64,000 nt of DNA, from contig CM062816.1 of the NCBI GenBank assembly GCA_031772625.1, positions 629,354,992 through 629,418,991 of the forward strand, written 5' to 3'. Shown piece after piece: positions 1 through 12,030 of this stretch. Each line of letters begins with the position of its first letter. The stretch's first letter is position 1. Both the position numbers and the translations under genes were made by a program. The notes below the pieces were generated by a model. It saw nothing but the letters and a program-made list of their open reading frames with translations, had not been told where the DNA came from and made no database searches. Source of the DNA: Pinus tabuliformis (Eukaryota > Streptophyta > Pinopsida > Pinales > Pinaceae).

Positions 1-675
1 CAACTTAATACTTATTATCAAGAAATTAAAAGACTTATTTTTCGAAAAAAATGCATCATAATATATGGATATTATAAATCACATTTATATACTCATATTA
101 ATGGACATAACTAAGTACAAGTCAATAATATAATTCTAGCTCAAGTGACGATTTCAGTTTATTTAAAATACGAATTTACAAAAAAATGACTTTAAATAAT
201 GAAATTAGATGCCTTACAATTCAAAAAGTTCAATGACATAATTCATCCATGATTGTGTCTAATCAAACATTGATAATCCACTTATCAATTATTATCATCA
301 TATATATGCTTTTTTAAGAAATGCAAATTTATTTAGAATACATTTTTATCTCAAAAATTACATATCACATTTATGCGCTCATATTAGTGCATTTTATGTG
401 TAAACAATGAATGACTCACTTTGTACCTTGTTGATTTTCAATATGATATGATTGCAGTTACAACCATTAATTGATTCAAGCATATAAATTTATGAAAACT
501 ATCGATTGAGAAATCACATATCTTATGCTTCAAAAATATCAAATCATTTACCTATGACACATTTCTCATTAGCCTACTAGTGAATTGTGCATTGTGAATA
601 GTGAATATTGCACATAACATTTATCAAGTAAATTATTATAATTTCTTTAGTAAGAATAGCACCTTTGTTTGCAAG
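1..675. repeat. Diverged direct repeat, first member (second at 3279-3955)
   Basis: This block matches 3279-3955 almost throughout in the same orientation with scattered substitutions and small indels. Both members end at the same word (TTTGCAAG at about 668-675 and 3948-3955) and then differ. The block belongs to the ~280-310 bp degenerate satellite that continues to about 4080. No coding potential is seen. Confidence 0.9.
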
Positions 676-1640
676 TATTTTATTACAAGGCCTTCAACAA
701 CATTCATTCTTTTGTAAATCGCCATATTAACTTGATTCAACATTAAAATAATTTGCAAGTAATTTCAAACCAATTAGAGATCATGAATAGGTCAAACATG
801 GGGTTGTTATGTACAATAGTATCAATACACAATAGGAGTGTGAAATCAAACTCTTAGAAGAAATTGATTTAAGCTAAATCATATTAGTATGTCAAACATA
901 AAATAAAGATATTATAGTTATGGATAACATGCTAAATTCCTCAATGTTTAAATTTTATGTTTGGCAACTCTAACCCCCTTTCCCCCAACCTACGAGGGAT
1001 TTGTTGATTGAATGACGATGCTGTGAGGATGTTATTGTAAATGACAAGGATAGGTGTCCCTTGCATTGCATTTAGACTAGTCTACTAAAACCTTAGTAAA
1101 ATGTTCTTGTGCTCAATTTCCTACGGTCCCTTTGTGCCTTTATGAAGCACTAATGAGGGGGTCATCATTCATCTTCATAGCATGCAGGCATCCACTATAA
1201 AAGTTATACATTGTTGATCTAGGTATTTAAAGAAGGTTAGGTACCATTGATCTATCTCCACTCAAATCCAAGTACATTTAATGATATTTCTTAAATGGGT
1301 ATTCAGGTCATTCCATTATGATGGACAGTGTCACAAATTGAAGTAAACAAGAAACTTTAGTGGTGAATTCTTGTAAGTAGTGGAAGCAAGGGTTTTCAAA
1401 TATTAGCACAGTTGATGGTAGTGTGGATATTTATCTCTCCTTGTAAACATTGTCAAAACCAATAACAGTCTCGATGTAAATTTAGTGTCAACCAATTGTA
1501 TGGAAAATCATGATTGACCATTACTTTCACTAACAAGAGAAAATGATAAGCATTTTTAATGGGGAAGAAATAAATGTGAAACATAACTCATGTATTTTAG
1601 TTGAAATTTATATAAGTCCATGTGTTCTTTAATTATTAAA
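676..1640. other. Non-satellite interruption, no gene seen
   Basis: After position 675 the satellite homology stops and resumes around 1640-1700. The intervening ~950 bp is less AT-extreme and has no open frame or recognisable element. I saw no clear terminal inverted repeats or target-site duplication, so calling it an insertion is inference. Confidence 0.5.
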
Positions 1641-4080
1641 TACTTAATGTAAATACAAATAAATTATCATTAAGATATTGATTTTGAAGATTAAATATGT
1701 ATTAAAAGGCATTCATCTATGACACTTGATTTTTCATGTAGCCTGAATAAACCACTTAAAGTTGATTATCAATTAATCTTAAATAGTTTTATATAAGATA
1801 AATCTTTACTTGCATTAATAGCTTTATTTCAAAAATAAATTACATTTATAAACTTATATGAATACATATAACTAAATGAAATTCAATAAATAACTTTTGA
1901 GTCTTGTTGGATTCTATGAGATTATTTTAAGTACAAATAGTTTATTTAAGAATTCAAAGTTACAAAATGTTAATATTGATGGGAAAAGCATGTCATATGG
2001 TGTAAAAAGTTTAAAGGCATCCATTTATGGCCCATCTCTTGAATGAGCTTAAATAGTCTACTTAATGCTCGTGGTGAATTTATTAATCCATGTTTTATTA
2101 GAAAATTCATTTTCTTTACATGGTTTTTTATTCTAGAAATAACAATTTCACATTTATACATTCATATTAAACCACATGATAGTTAAATAAAAATCAATTA
2201 ATATTTTCTTGACTTGTTGACTTATATGACATGATTACATATATGAACAATTGATTTAATAAAGCATAGTTAGAAAAAGTTGTCAATTCAAAATAGAATA
2301 AACTAGTTAGAACTCATAAATAATTGATTTTAAATTATTAATTTTCTAAAAAATATATTTTTTACTTACTTTGAGATCTTTATTTCAAAAACAAATTCCA
2401 TTTATACATACATACATTCTAAACATAATTTAAGACATACTTGTCTTGTTGGTTTCTATGAGATTATTTCAATTACAAATAATTTATTTAAGAATTGAAA
2501 TTTACCAAATGTTAATAAAGGTGGGAATATCAAATGTCATATGTTACATAAAGTTTAAGTACACTTATTTATGACCCATACCTTGAAATAACTTTAGCAA
2601 TTTACTTAACATTCATTACCAATTAATTATTCCATGTGTTGTTAGGAAAAACATTTCATATTACATGGAGTTTTATTTTATAGACCACTTAAAACTCATT
2701 ATCAATTAATTATAATGTGTTTTGTAAAATATATATATTTACTTACATTAAGGGTTACATTTAAAAATTGCATCACATTTATAAACTTCTATCAATGCAT
2801 ATAACCAAATAGAATTCTTCAAGTCATATTGAATTCTATGAAATTATTTAAACCACAAATAAACTATTTAGGAATTGAAAATGACAAAATGCTAATATGG
2901 ATTGGAAAATCAATGTCTTGTGGTGCAAAAAGTTTAAATACAACCATTTTTTACCCATCTCTTTAATGAGTCTAGATGATCCACTTAACACATTGTTAAT
3001 TAATTATTCCATGTTTTATTAAGAGAAGAATTTTGTTTTTCATATAGTTTTGTTTCAAAACAATACAATATGAGATTAATACACTCTTAATAGATTATGT
3101 AATAGACAAATAAAAGTCAATAAATGGATTCCTTATTAAATTAAATGAGATGAGATGATTACATATACAAATAGTTGATTCAAGAATATATGAAAAAAAA
3201 TATGGGTTAAAAATTGAATGCCCTACAATTTAACGAGTAGTATTCACTTATGAGCCATCACTTGTTAGCCTAAATAGTCCACTTAATACTTATTATCAAG
3301 AAATTAAAAGACTTATTTTTTGAAAAAATGCATCATAGTATATGGCTCTTATAAATCACTTTTATACACTCATATTAATGGACATAACTAAGTACAAGTC
3401 AATAATATAATTATAGATCAAGTGATATGATTTTAGTTTATTTAAAATATAAATTTACAAAAAAACAACTTTAAATAATGAAATTAGATGCCTTACAATT
3501 CAAAAAGTTCAATGACATAATTCATCCATGATAGTATGTAATCAAACCTTGATAATCCACTTATCAATCATAATCATCATATATATGTTTTTTTAAGAAA
3601 TGCAAAATTATTTACAATATATTTTTATCTAAAAAATTACATATCTCATTTATGCATTCATATAAGTGCATTTTATATGTAAACAATGAATAACTAACTT
3701 TGTGCCTTGTTGATTTTCAATATGATATGATTGCAGTTACAACCATTAATTGATTTTAGCATATAAATTTATGAAAACTATCAATTGAGAAATCACATAT
3801 CTTATGCTTCAAAAAGATCAAATCATTTACCTATGACACATTTATCATTAGCCTTAATAGTGAATAATGCATTGTGAATAGTGAATAATGCACATAACAT
3901 TTATCAAGTAAATTATTATAATTTCTTTAGTAAGAATAGCACCTTTGTTTGCAAGGAGTCCTATTTCAAAACTTATATTTCACATTTATATATGGTTATT
4001 GATACATATAAGTAAACATAAGTCATTAAAAATAACACACCTCGATGGTTCATGTAAAATAATTTGAATGGCAAATAATT
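1641..4080. repeat. Degenerate ~280-310 bp tandem satellite
   Basis: A recurrent segment (CCACTTAA, then TTATCAATTAATTA, then a T-rich run, then CACATTTATAC-ACTCATATTAATG, then GATTTCTATGAGATGATTA) returns near 1753, 2051, 2313, 2590, 2682, 2970, 3280 and 3560. Spacing is mostly 262-310 bp, with one truncated 92 bp step. Units are strongly diverged, so this is an old array. The minus frame at 1970-2161 is a by-product of the repeat and is not annotated as a gene. Confidence 0.75.
3279..3955. repeat. Diverged direct repeat, second member (first at 1-675)
   Basis: This is the partner of bases 1-675, offset by about 3278-3280 bp. Unlike the first member it continues into further satellite sequence (about 3956-4080), so this member shows the uninterrupted arrangement. 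Confidence 0.9.
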
Positions 4081-4089
4081 CATTTAAGA

Positions 4090-4111
4090 ACACGTGCGCG
4101 CGCACACATAT
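4090..4111. other. 22-nt alternating purine-pyrimidine tract with GC-rich palindrome
   Basis: All 22 bases alternate purine and pyrimidine, and the core GTGCGCGCGCAC (4094-4105) is a perfect 12-bp palindrome. It sits in very AT-rich DNA at the edge of the satellite. Such tracts can adopt the Z form under supercoiling; a function here is inference. Confidence 0.8.
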
Positions 4112-4316
4112 CTTAGAAAAAAATCGATACAACAAAGTCATTGCAAAAACATTTATAAATAATAAGAAATATACATATTAATATAATTGGCAATTCCCAT
4201 ATATTTCAAAAAATATAAAATCATACAAATTGATTCAACAAAAACCATGTCCAAAATGTATTGAGAAAATAGAATGTACTTTTCAACAAATTTATAAAAG
4301 AGCTTATCTCCATGAA

Positions 4317-4931
4317 CTACAATGAAGTACATGTTCTATTGAACATTCGAATGTACTCATGTTTTTGTTTGATACGATGAAGTGTCTTAAGAAAGGGGAA
4401 TAAAACTTGCATAAGCCATGTATCTCGCTCTTTTCCTGTTTATGATTTTATCAAGATGTGGTTTGATCGATATCTAATGAAATGAGAAGTATGCTTTTAT
4501 GTATCTATTAGCAATACATTTGATTCTTCATAATTATCTCCATATTGGGACCACACATCAATCAACATTTTCTCGTAAAATTATCTTCCTTTCCCTACTT
4601 CCAATTTTGTTTGCAAATGACAATGAGACCTGTCCCATGCAAATTTAATGTCCTCTATGTCAATAAAATATTTGATTTTTCAAGTACTTTTCAAATGTAC
4701 TTGTCAGTGACATTTAATGTCCATATTGCGACATCATAATTTCTTAAGCAATATTTTAATACTTCTTACTGAAAAGGCCTTAAAAAATAGGACCTATCAC
4801 CAATCTGCCAATCTGGTTCTCTTTGAATATGAAAATTTTGTTCATCTTTGGTGTATGATTGGAAGAATACTCTTCCACTTCAAATATCAACAACATCTTT
4901 TGACTTGTAGTAATTCCCAACTGCATCTGCA
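4317..4931 (-). pseudogene. Decayed FCP1/NIF-type HAD phosphatase domain (downstream copy)
   Basis: A splice acceptor (TGGTTGCAG) ends at 4932. The following minus-strand frames give pieces of an FCP1-homology (NLI-interacting-factor-like) phosphatase in the correct order: KMLLIFEVEEY at the motif I position, YFLRPF, then NYDVAIWTLNVTDKYI, then FAWDRSHCHLQTKLEVGK, then DVWSQYGDNYEESNVLLIDT, and finally DTWLMQVLFPFLKTLHRIK. Between them are stops (for example after LEVGKGR and after LLIDT) and frame changes. The motif I aspartate reads as E and the second aspartate of the LLIDD motif reads as T, so even the surviving pieces lack the catalytic residues of the HAD family. It lies downstream of and parallel to a second such domain at 5872-6454. 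It falls outside the duplicated block, so only one copy is in the window. The domain call rests on motif order, not a database search. Confidence 0.65.
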
Positions 4932-5871
4932 CTGCAACCACATGTATGATATTAATATATCTCCACTTCAACACTTCATTGTTTAAGGACATAAAAACCT
5001 ATCATTTTAAAAATGATGTTAATATTTATCATGAACTATTTCCATTTGTATGCAAACGTAATTTTACAATGAGTTCAAAGTATCACAAAATACAAATACA
5101 ATTGCCCCATTAAAATGAACAAACAAATAATATGTTTACTTTATACATAGAGCCTAATACCTTTATTTAATTTGTATGCAATAAAAGTCTTATAAGATGC
5201 ATTGACGCACCATTTAAATCATTGATTTTAAGACTTGTAAGAATTTATTTAATTGCAATTGAAAAATATAATTACAATGGTCTAGTGCAAGTAAACAAAC
5301 TAATTATATATTAATTTTCACATACAATATAATACAATTTTTAAATTTCAAACCTAATTAATTATATGTTAATTTATAGAGTTTCTACCTTAGGTTTTTT
5401 TGTTGTTTCTTTTAGTACAAATTGTATGTTTATTGTTGGTGCTACATACAACTTAATATAATTTTTCAACTTATATGGAATAAAAAGGGTTATAAGTATG
5501 CAATGGGTCATCCTTCACATTACTAATTTCTAAGAGGTATAACGATAACTTAAACCACATTTAAAGCAAATAATTGTAATGATCTAATTAAAACAAATAG
5601 ACCAATTATCTATTAATTTTACATATAATGTAATCCATTGTAAAATATATATATAGCATGGGAAATTTTGATATGAAAACATTAAATGACCATTCATCTC
5701 ACCAAAAATAAAGAAAATCAAGAAATTTTATTTTCAATAATGACAAACCAAATCAACAATTCTTTTATTAGTGTTGTTAAATAGAAGTAATAATTCATGA
5801 TGTCATACATATAATAGCATGATATAAACATCTGTAATCTTAAGGTACTTCTAAATGTAATTGAACATCCT
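4932..5871. other. AT-rich spacer, no gene seen
   Basis: About 940 bp of AT-rich sequence lies between the two FCP1-like relics. It is probably intron or intergenic spacer, since an acceptor begins the downstream relic. No convincing exon, RNA gene or repeat was recognised. Confidence 0.5.
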
Positions 5872-6454
5872 TCAAAATAGCTCGCACATCCATAGCCTTT
5901 TGAGTTTATGCAATATTCTCCATAGCTCATTGATCAACCAATTATCCCCTTGATTTGCTCCAATGAATGGAGGGGCAAGAATCACATTTTCTTTTGGATT
6001 CTCTTTCACCCTCTCAATTAAACAAACAACTATAATAGTACTGGTTGCATCATATTGGGTATGCATTTCCCACACTTTTTTCAATGATTTAGTGTGTATA
6101 ACTTTCATTGGATTATCAATGACCTTATGTCCCTTTTGTGGCTTACAGTCTGAAGCAATCCACTTAAACAAAAGTTTCTTGTAATGTCTCTAAAACCAAT
6201 TTTTTCAGAAATCTTGTTGTGCTTTATTTCAAAGCTGTCGTCCAAATTGCAATGTCAAGAGATTCATTTTTGAAACACATTTCAAAAAATGATTTTGCAT
6301 GTGGATGAATCCAAAATAATTTTTTCTCTATTGTGTAATCAGCATCAACTCCCATTTTCTCAATATGCTCGTTGTTTGTTGCTTCATCATCGATGCTATG
6401 ATAAAAAAATGTCCTTTAGTTCAAAAATAACTAGTTTCTTTTCAATTATTTTGG
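5872..6454 (-). pseudogene. Decayed FCP1/NIF-type HAD phosphatase domain (upstream copy)
   Basis: The acceptor TTGTGTTGCAG (ending at 6455) opens an exon reading KKLVIFELKDIFLS at the motif I position. After a frame change it continues SIDDEATNNEHIEKMGVDAD, KLFWIHPHAKSFFEMCFKN and ESLDIAIWTTALK, then a stop, then STTRFLKKLVLETLQETFV, then another frame change. The 3' part is a clean 99-codon frame (5872-6171) with WIASDCKPQKGHKVIDNPMK, SLKKVWEMHTQYD, STIIVVCLIERVKENP and DNWLINELWRILHKLK. This order matches plant FCP1-homology phosphatases (WD-SHC, ENP-KP, KLW, LLIDDS, LTELW-LEKL). Motif I reads E instead of D, and the usual DD pair after the STIIV strand reads VC, so the frame is catalytically dead. 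It is truncated at the contig start in the second copy (30278-30834). The DGQH relic lies upstream on the same strand. Confidence 0.7.
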
Positions 6455-6680
6455 CTGCAACACAATGGAAAATAATATAGTCAAACCATTTTATTCATGT
6501 TACAAAAATTACTAAAATAATTGTTGAAACGATACATTTACCTTGAGTGGTTTTTGCACTATTTATAAATGAAACAATAATTTCTTTTATCATCTTGATA
6601 GGACCTAGAGTAAACATATTAAACCTTCAATCAAATACCAATACCAAGAAAAACATTAGTAATGCAACCTTTAAAAAGAA

Positions 6681-6698
6681 ACACACACACACACACAC
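6681..6698. repeat. (AC)9 microsatellite
   Basis: Nine AC dinucleotides lie in AT-rich sequence between the FCP1-like and DGQH relics. The same tract is at about 31060-31077 with equal length by eye. Confidence 0.95.
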
Positions 6699-7106
6699 CT
6701 TTAACATTACTTTGATTGTTAACTTTATCCTTTTTATTTCTTCCTATAATAAAAATATACAAAGTTATTGTAGTTACAAGCATTTGAGTTTGAAGAATAA
6801 TATGATAAACAAGAAGACAAGTTATAAGTATCTGATATGACATTATCTTCATCTTTGTAACGTTGCATTTCCAAATTAAACATATAAAATATTTTGAATT
6901 GTGAAAATGAATATAATCATTAAATAACAAGGAAAACAAGTGGACAAATTATAAGTACATGATGTTATATTTTGTTCTTGATTAAAGTTTTGTTTAACTT
7001 TCATTTGATCTTCTCTTTGCTTGTCACTATAATAAACATTAAAAAAATGTTATAAATTGTGACAATGAACAAAATTCATTAAACAACTATACAAAAAAAG
7101 AATCAT

Positions 7107-10100
7107 CTATGTACAACAAGCCTTGATTAAATTTTTCCCCGCATAAAGAGAACTGACGGCTTTTGCATCACTACATTGTTGGTGTTTCTCCACTAAATCC
7201 ATCCAAAAATCATAATCTTTCTCATTTTCATCAAATGTGTCTTCAAATATGTGAGTCTTTTATAGCCTTCAAAAATTTTAATTCTGAAGTATAGAAATGT
7301 ATAATAAGAACTATATCATAACTATAATTGTTTTGGGACTTATATTCATAAATGTCACTAGTCATTTTATAGTTGAACTTGGATTTCTTTATGAAAATTT
7401 CTAAAGACTGGCATACATCATTACAAAACCAAAGTTCTACTAAGAGAACTATAGTAAAGTCATTCAACTCATTTTTTTCGATAAGAAATCAAAAAAATGC
7501 AATGTAATATCGTTTGTGGAATTGTTTTTTTCAAAGCAAGTGTATCCAAACCAACAAGGTCATATGTAAAATTGGTTGCAACTGACATGGAAATAGTGCA
7601 AAAGTGTTGACAAAAGATGAGGGCCCCCAAAATGACAACCAAATTCAAAATTGTTATCAACCTGTTGAACACTTGTTGATCTATTTATCATTCTATCAAG
7701 GACTCCACATGCTTGCTGAGAAAGGGACTTTATCTTTGTATTACGTGTTCCTTTGACATAAGTAGACCCCTCCACCGTGTTGCAAAAATTCGTAAATATG
7801 ATATCATTAATTTCATAATGCTCAAGAATGTTGAATGTAGTAAGAGTCATCTCATTCAAATTTTGATCATGACTTTGACAATATGTAACGATTGCATCCA
7901 ATATTTTTCTGTTGGTTTTCAATTTAGAACAATAATATTTTAATTTTATGGCATTTGATGGATGATTAATTGGAATAGAAAACCAAATGGTTTCATCCAA
8001 TAGCTTATATGCTACTAAAGCAATTTCTTCTGGTTAATCCCTGAATGGGCTGAAGAGTCGCTGGTGTCAAACTGTGTAAACTATTTCTCTTGTAGTTCTC
8101 AAAATCAAGTTGGCTTGGAGAACACTTTAATGTGCCTAGTTGGTAACAGTTAAAAACAGTGTCCCATTTATCCCAAATAGGTTCATCAAAATATAAGAAA
8201 AAATTTTTATAAGAAAAATTTGTAATTGGAGAGACAAAGAATGAGCACAACATTTCATCATCAACATGATAAAATAATAAATATAAACTAATAAAAATTC
8301 AATGGAAAAATGAAACTAAATAATGTGTTATAATCTAATGAGAAATCATTATAAATATAAAAAAAAATATGACTTATATTATCAGCTTTAGTCATTTATC
8401 TACAACAAAAATAGATACAATAATAAAATGTTAAATGTAAAAATAATTAAAATTACATACCTTCTCTTCAACTGTCTCAGAACATCCAATCCTCCTTTTC
8501 TTTAATTTGTCATTGGCAATTAAGAAATGTCTTGCCGAGCGCACACAATCAATAAATGGAGTTTTGAAGAATACCTTATTTGCATAATTAATTGACAACA
8601 AATGCGGATCACCTCAGTGGGTTCAACTAATGGATGCAACAATCAAGCATTACATTTTTTATATTTTTTTCACTTCTCTCGATACATTATACTTAGGATT
8701 TGTTAAAAAAAAATTCACTGCTTGAATGGTATGTTGACCATCAACTATCCAAAAATTGATATTCTTAGAATTTAGATCTGTCTCATTTATAATTTTGATA
8801 GAGTTTACCAATGGATCAAGCTCATTGATGTCAAATGGAATCAGAAGAGCATCGGGTAATGAGGTTTGAATTTTTTCTAGGAATGATTTCACTAATACTT
8901 GAACATTTAAATTATCTTGTGATCTTAATTTGAACACTTTGGGGGCTTTTTTACATCTTTCGACAACCACTTTTGTATTAAAAGAGTTTGAAAATAGATA
9001 GCAATGCTTGAAGGCTTCATGAATCTCATCACATTGGTTTGCAAGGTTATAGTTGTTTCAAATTCAACTTTCCTAGTTTTTTGAAATTCTATAGTGAGCT
9101 TGAAATCACTTTTTGTTATATTCTCCTCCAAATCAAATAAATATACTCTTCTCAAAGCAAGTAATTGAGAATCAATTTTATCAAGAAATTTACCTTTTTG
9201 TTGTAAATGAAGTACATATGATGTTTTTTTACTTCTTACATAGCGATATCTCAAAACAATGGCGATGCATTTTAAAAGATCTGCACAACTATTTAGTCCA
9301 GATTTAGAGAAGCTCTCAAAGTTATCCAACTTGAACATTGAAATCTTTATCGTATTTGTTGAATCAATACTTGAAGCTTCAATCAAATCTGGTTTAAAAT
9401 TTGTATACTCCACTTGACATGAAATTAATTTTACCTCATTTTCTTTAATCATTTCCACTTGAAAGTCAATGTCATTTTCATTGTAAGCATAGCAATTAAT
9501 TATTATTCCTAATATCTCTGGTTCGTTTCCATCTATTGATCCAAATAGATACATATCATGAAACATATTCATCGGAGCTTCTATTTGGATGTACCAATCT
9601 TGCACAAACTCATTATATGTATTGTATTTTTTAATCATTTCAAAAGTAGAAGTAGAAGGTGTTATTAATACTACCTTTTCAGTTGAATAACTTTTCTTTT
9701 TCTTAAGTGATGGTTGTAACATTTCATTTGCTTTTGGGCCAACCAATTCTGCAAATAACAACAAAAAAATATTTGCATTAATCAAAATGAAAATATAATT
9801 TCAAATATTGTCACATAATGTTCTTATAAATACTAAAAACCACCTAATCTAACCATTTGTAAGAGAGTGTACATAAAATATAAAACCACCATACGAGTTG
9901 AAGGAAGCAATGTTTGTATATCACTTTTTTTTGTTTCTTCTTGACTACTTTACTTTGAATTTCAAGCACACCAGATTCCGCAGTTTCTAGAAAAAAAATT
10001 ATGGAATACATGAAATACCAAATATTATTAAACAACCTTATCATACATGATTTCCATTTACATGGACAATAATAAATGAGTACATATGCTATGCAAGTGT

Positions 10101-10683
10101 TACTATATGACACCAAAAGTTATCACGTGGGTAAAATTGCTAAGAAAAGAAACCACCCAATCCAACCATTTCTAAAAGAGTACATAAAATATAAAACCAC
10201 CATATCAGTTGAAGGGGGCATCATTTGTATATCATTTGTTTTTCTTTTTCTCTTTGCTACTTTACTTCAAATTTCATGCCTAGCAGTTTCCATGGTTTCT
10301 AGAAAGAAAAATATTATGGAAGACATGAAATAACAAATAGTATTAAACAACCTTATAATACACGATTTCCATTTACACGCACAATAATAAATGAGTACAT
10401 ATGTTATGCAAGTTTAGTATATGACACTAAAGTTATCACATAGTTAAAATTTCTTGGAAAAAAAATACCCATGTTAGTATGGGTTGTCCTCATTAAAACC
10501 TCACTCCTAAGGCTATTTCCATAGGTTTATTAATCAACAACGAGTTATTAACACAATGTCTAACAATTGTAACAAAGTATAAACTAAAATTGTCATACCA
10601 TTTAAAAAATTTGGTGTCGTGTTTCTTGAACTTCCTTTTTCCTTGGGTGCTTCCTTTGAATTCTCGCTAGCTTCATAGTCCAT
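7107..10683 (-). pseudogene. Decayed multi-exon gene with DGQH motif (ParB/DGQHR-like, tentative), copy 1
   Basis: A likely first coding exon runs from ATG 10683 to a TG|GTATGA donor at 10599 (MDYEASENSKEAPKEKGSS). Small exons with acceptors follow (ETAESGVLEIQSKVVKKKQ near 9930-9990). A long exon starts at 9748 after a textbook acceptor and encodes about 270 residues with no recognised domain. It changes frame at an A6GC5 run near 8945 and continues with LPDALLIPFDINELDPLV and NFWIVDGQHTIQAVNFF (8659-8970). The VDGQH signature resembles the DGQHR/ParB-Srx fold; that is an analogy from the motif. Next come an exon ending KKRRIGCSETVEEK|GTATGT (to ~8461, with a stop and frame change upstream), a 231-codon exon broken here by a 2-bp loss near 8030 (7560-8253), and a tail ending DLVEKHQQCSDAKAVSS..ACCT (stop 7107-7109). 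Several lesions are shared by both copies, so I call it a pseudogene. Confidence 0.6.
9835..10424. repeat. ~310 bp tandem duplication containing a small exon
   Basis: Bases 9835-10113 and about 10146-10424 are diverged direct copies with an offset of ~311 bp. Each contains the minus-strand exon starting after TTTCTAG. The 9930-9990 member reads ETAESGVLEIQSKVVKKKQ; the partner near 10250-10300 is broken by a stop but keeps SKVAKRKRK. It lies within the DGQH relic and is an exon-plus-intron duplication. The second copy is at about 34215-34805. Confidence 0.8.
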
Positions 10684-10904
10684 GGTATCTGAAAATAAAG
10701 TAAAAAATTGTTATCATAGTTTCAAATTATTGATGAAAATATGAATTTATAAATACTATAACTACTCACATCATTATATGTGTAACAAAATGAACAAGAA
10801 CAATAACAAGTGTAGAACTCACAATAATAGCTAATCAAGGTTAGAAAAAGGGCACCCCCAAATAATTTATTATGTTCTTTTAATCGTGAATATAGGAAAG
10901 CAAA

Positions 10905-12030
10905 CATCTACTAGGTTTCCTTCTAGCACGAGCATAAGAACATTTCCAAAAGACATTACATTGTGAATAAATAAAAACAATTGTAGAAACTACAACATCA
11001 TATGTACACAAAATTTATCTCTTCTAGTCATGTACATTCTTAGTTTGCTTTAGAAAAAATAAAAGCAAAACACAATGAAAGAACATTAACTATGGCGATC
11101 GTTAGATTTTCTTCTAGATCTTCGTCTAGCACAAAGAAAAACACATAGCAACTTTGCAAGGTGAAAGAAATATAAAATGTGATATAATTACTTCTAACAC
11201 GAACAAAAGCATATTGCCAACAAGAATCTTAAAAAGCAAAAGAAATATTCGCATCCTAGATTTATTTATATTACAAACGCATGGATATTGTCAAAAAAAA
11301 CATTGTAAGGTGAAATAAATATAGCACGTGCTAGAATTATTTTTAGTACGAACACATTCATATTTCCAAGAAAAACATTGCAAAACAAAATAAATATAGC
11401 ACAAGCTAGATTTCCTTCTACCACAAACACAAACACATTGTCATTAAAAATATTGCAAGGCAAAGGAAATGTAACCCATGCTAGACTATATTCTATTGCA
11501 TACAAGAAGATTGCCAACAACAACATTGTATTGTAAAGCAAATCTAGTGGATGCTAAATTTCCTTCTAGCAAAAACATAAACACAATGTCAATAAAAACA
11601 CTGTAATAATAATATTTCTTGGGACATTTGACCTTGCCTTTTAGAGACTATGAGGTTTTAGTCCATGCCTACATAGACTGTTGTTATAATATAAAAAATG
11701 TTAAACCCCAAAATGATTAGAAGGCCCTTCATATGGAATATGTAGTCTAAGAATGGGATAGTGTACAAAGATTTCCTCCTATAAAAAACACAAGAACATT
11801 GCAAATAACAACATTACAAGGTGAAAGAAATATAATGCATACTATATTTCCTTCTAATGGAAACATAATCACATAACAACATTGTAGGGTGAGAAAAATT
11901 TAGTCTGTGTTACATTTACTTATAACACAAACATATAAAAATTTCCAATGGCAACATTACACGACAAAAAAAATATAGCACAAGCTAGATTTCCTTTTAG
12001 CCTAAACAGAAACATGTAAGCATTCACAAC
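10905..12030. repeat. Satellite, monomeric zone (~74 bp units), copy 1
   Basis: Diverged units of about 73-78 bp follow the pattern GCTAGATTTCCTTCTAGCAC, AAACACAAGCACATTGCC, AACAACATTGCAAGGTGAAA, GAAATATAG. Good anchors are near 11322, 11395, 11470 and 11540. Units are individually diverged and not grouped into a larger period. This is the likely ancestral form of the array that follows. One non-satellite stretch (about 11600-11760) interrupts it. The minus-strand frame at 11266-11541 is an echo of the ~75 bp period. Confidence 0.8.

Noticed and set aside
6547-6939. Overlapping plus and minus frames of 97-102 codons
   Set aside because: Low-complexity AT-rich sequence containing an AC microsatellite; more likely intron or spacer of the minus-strand relics.
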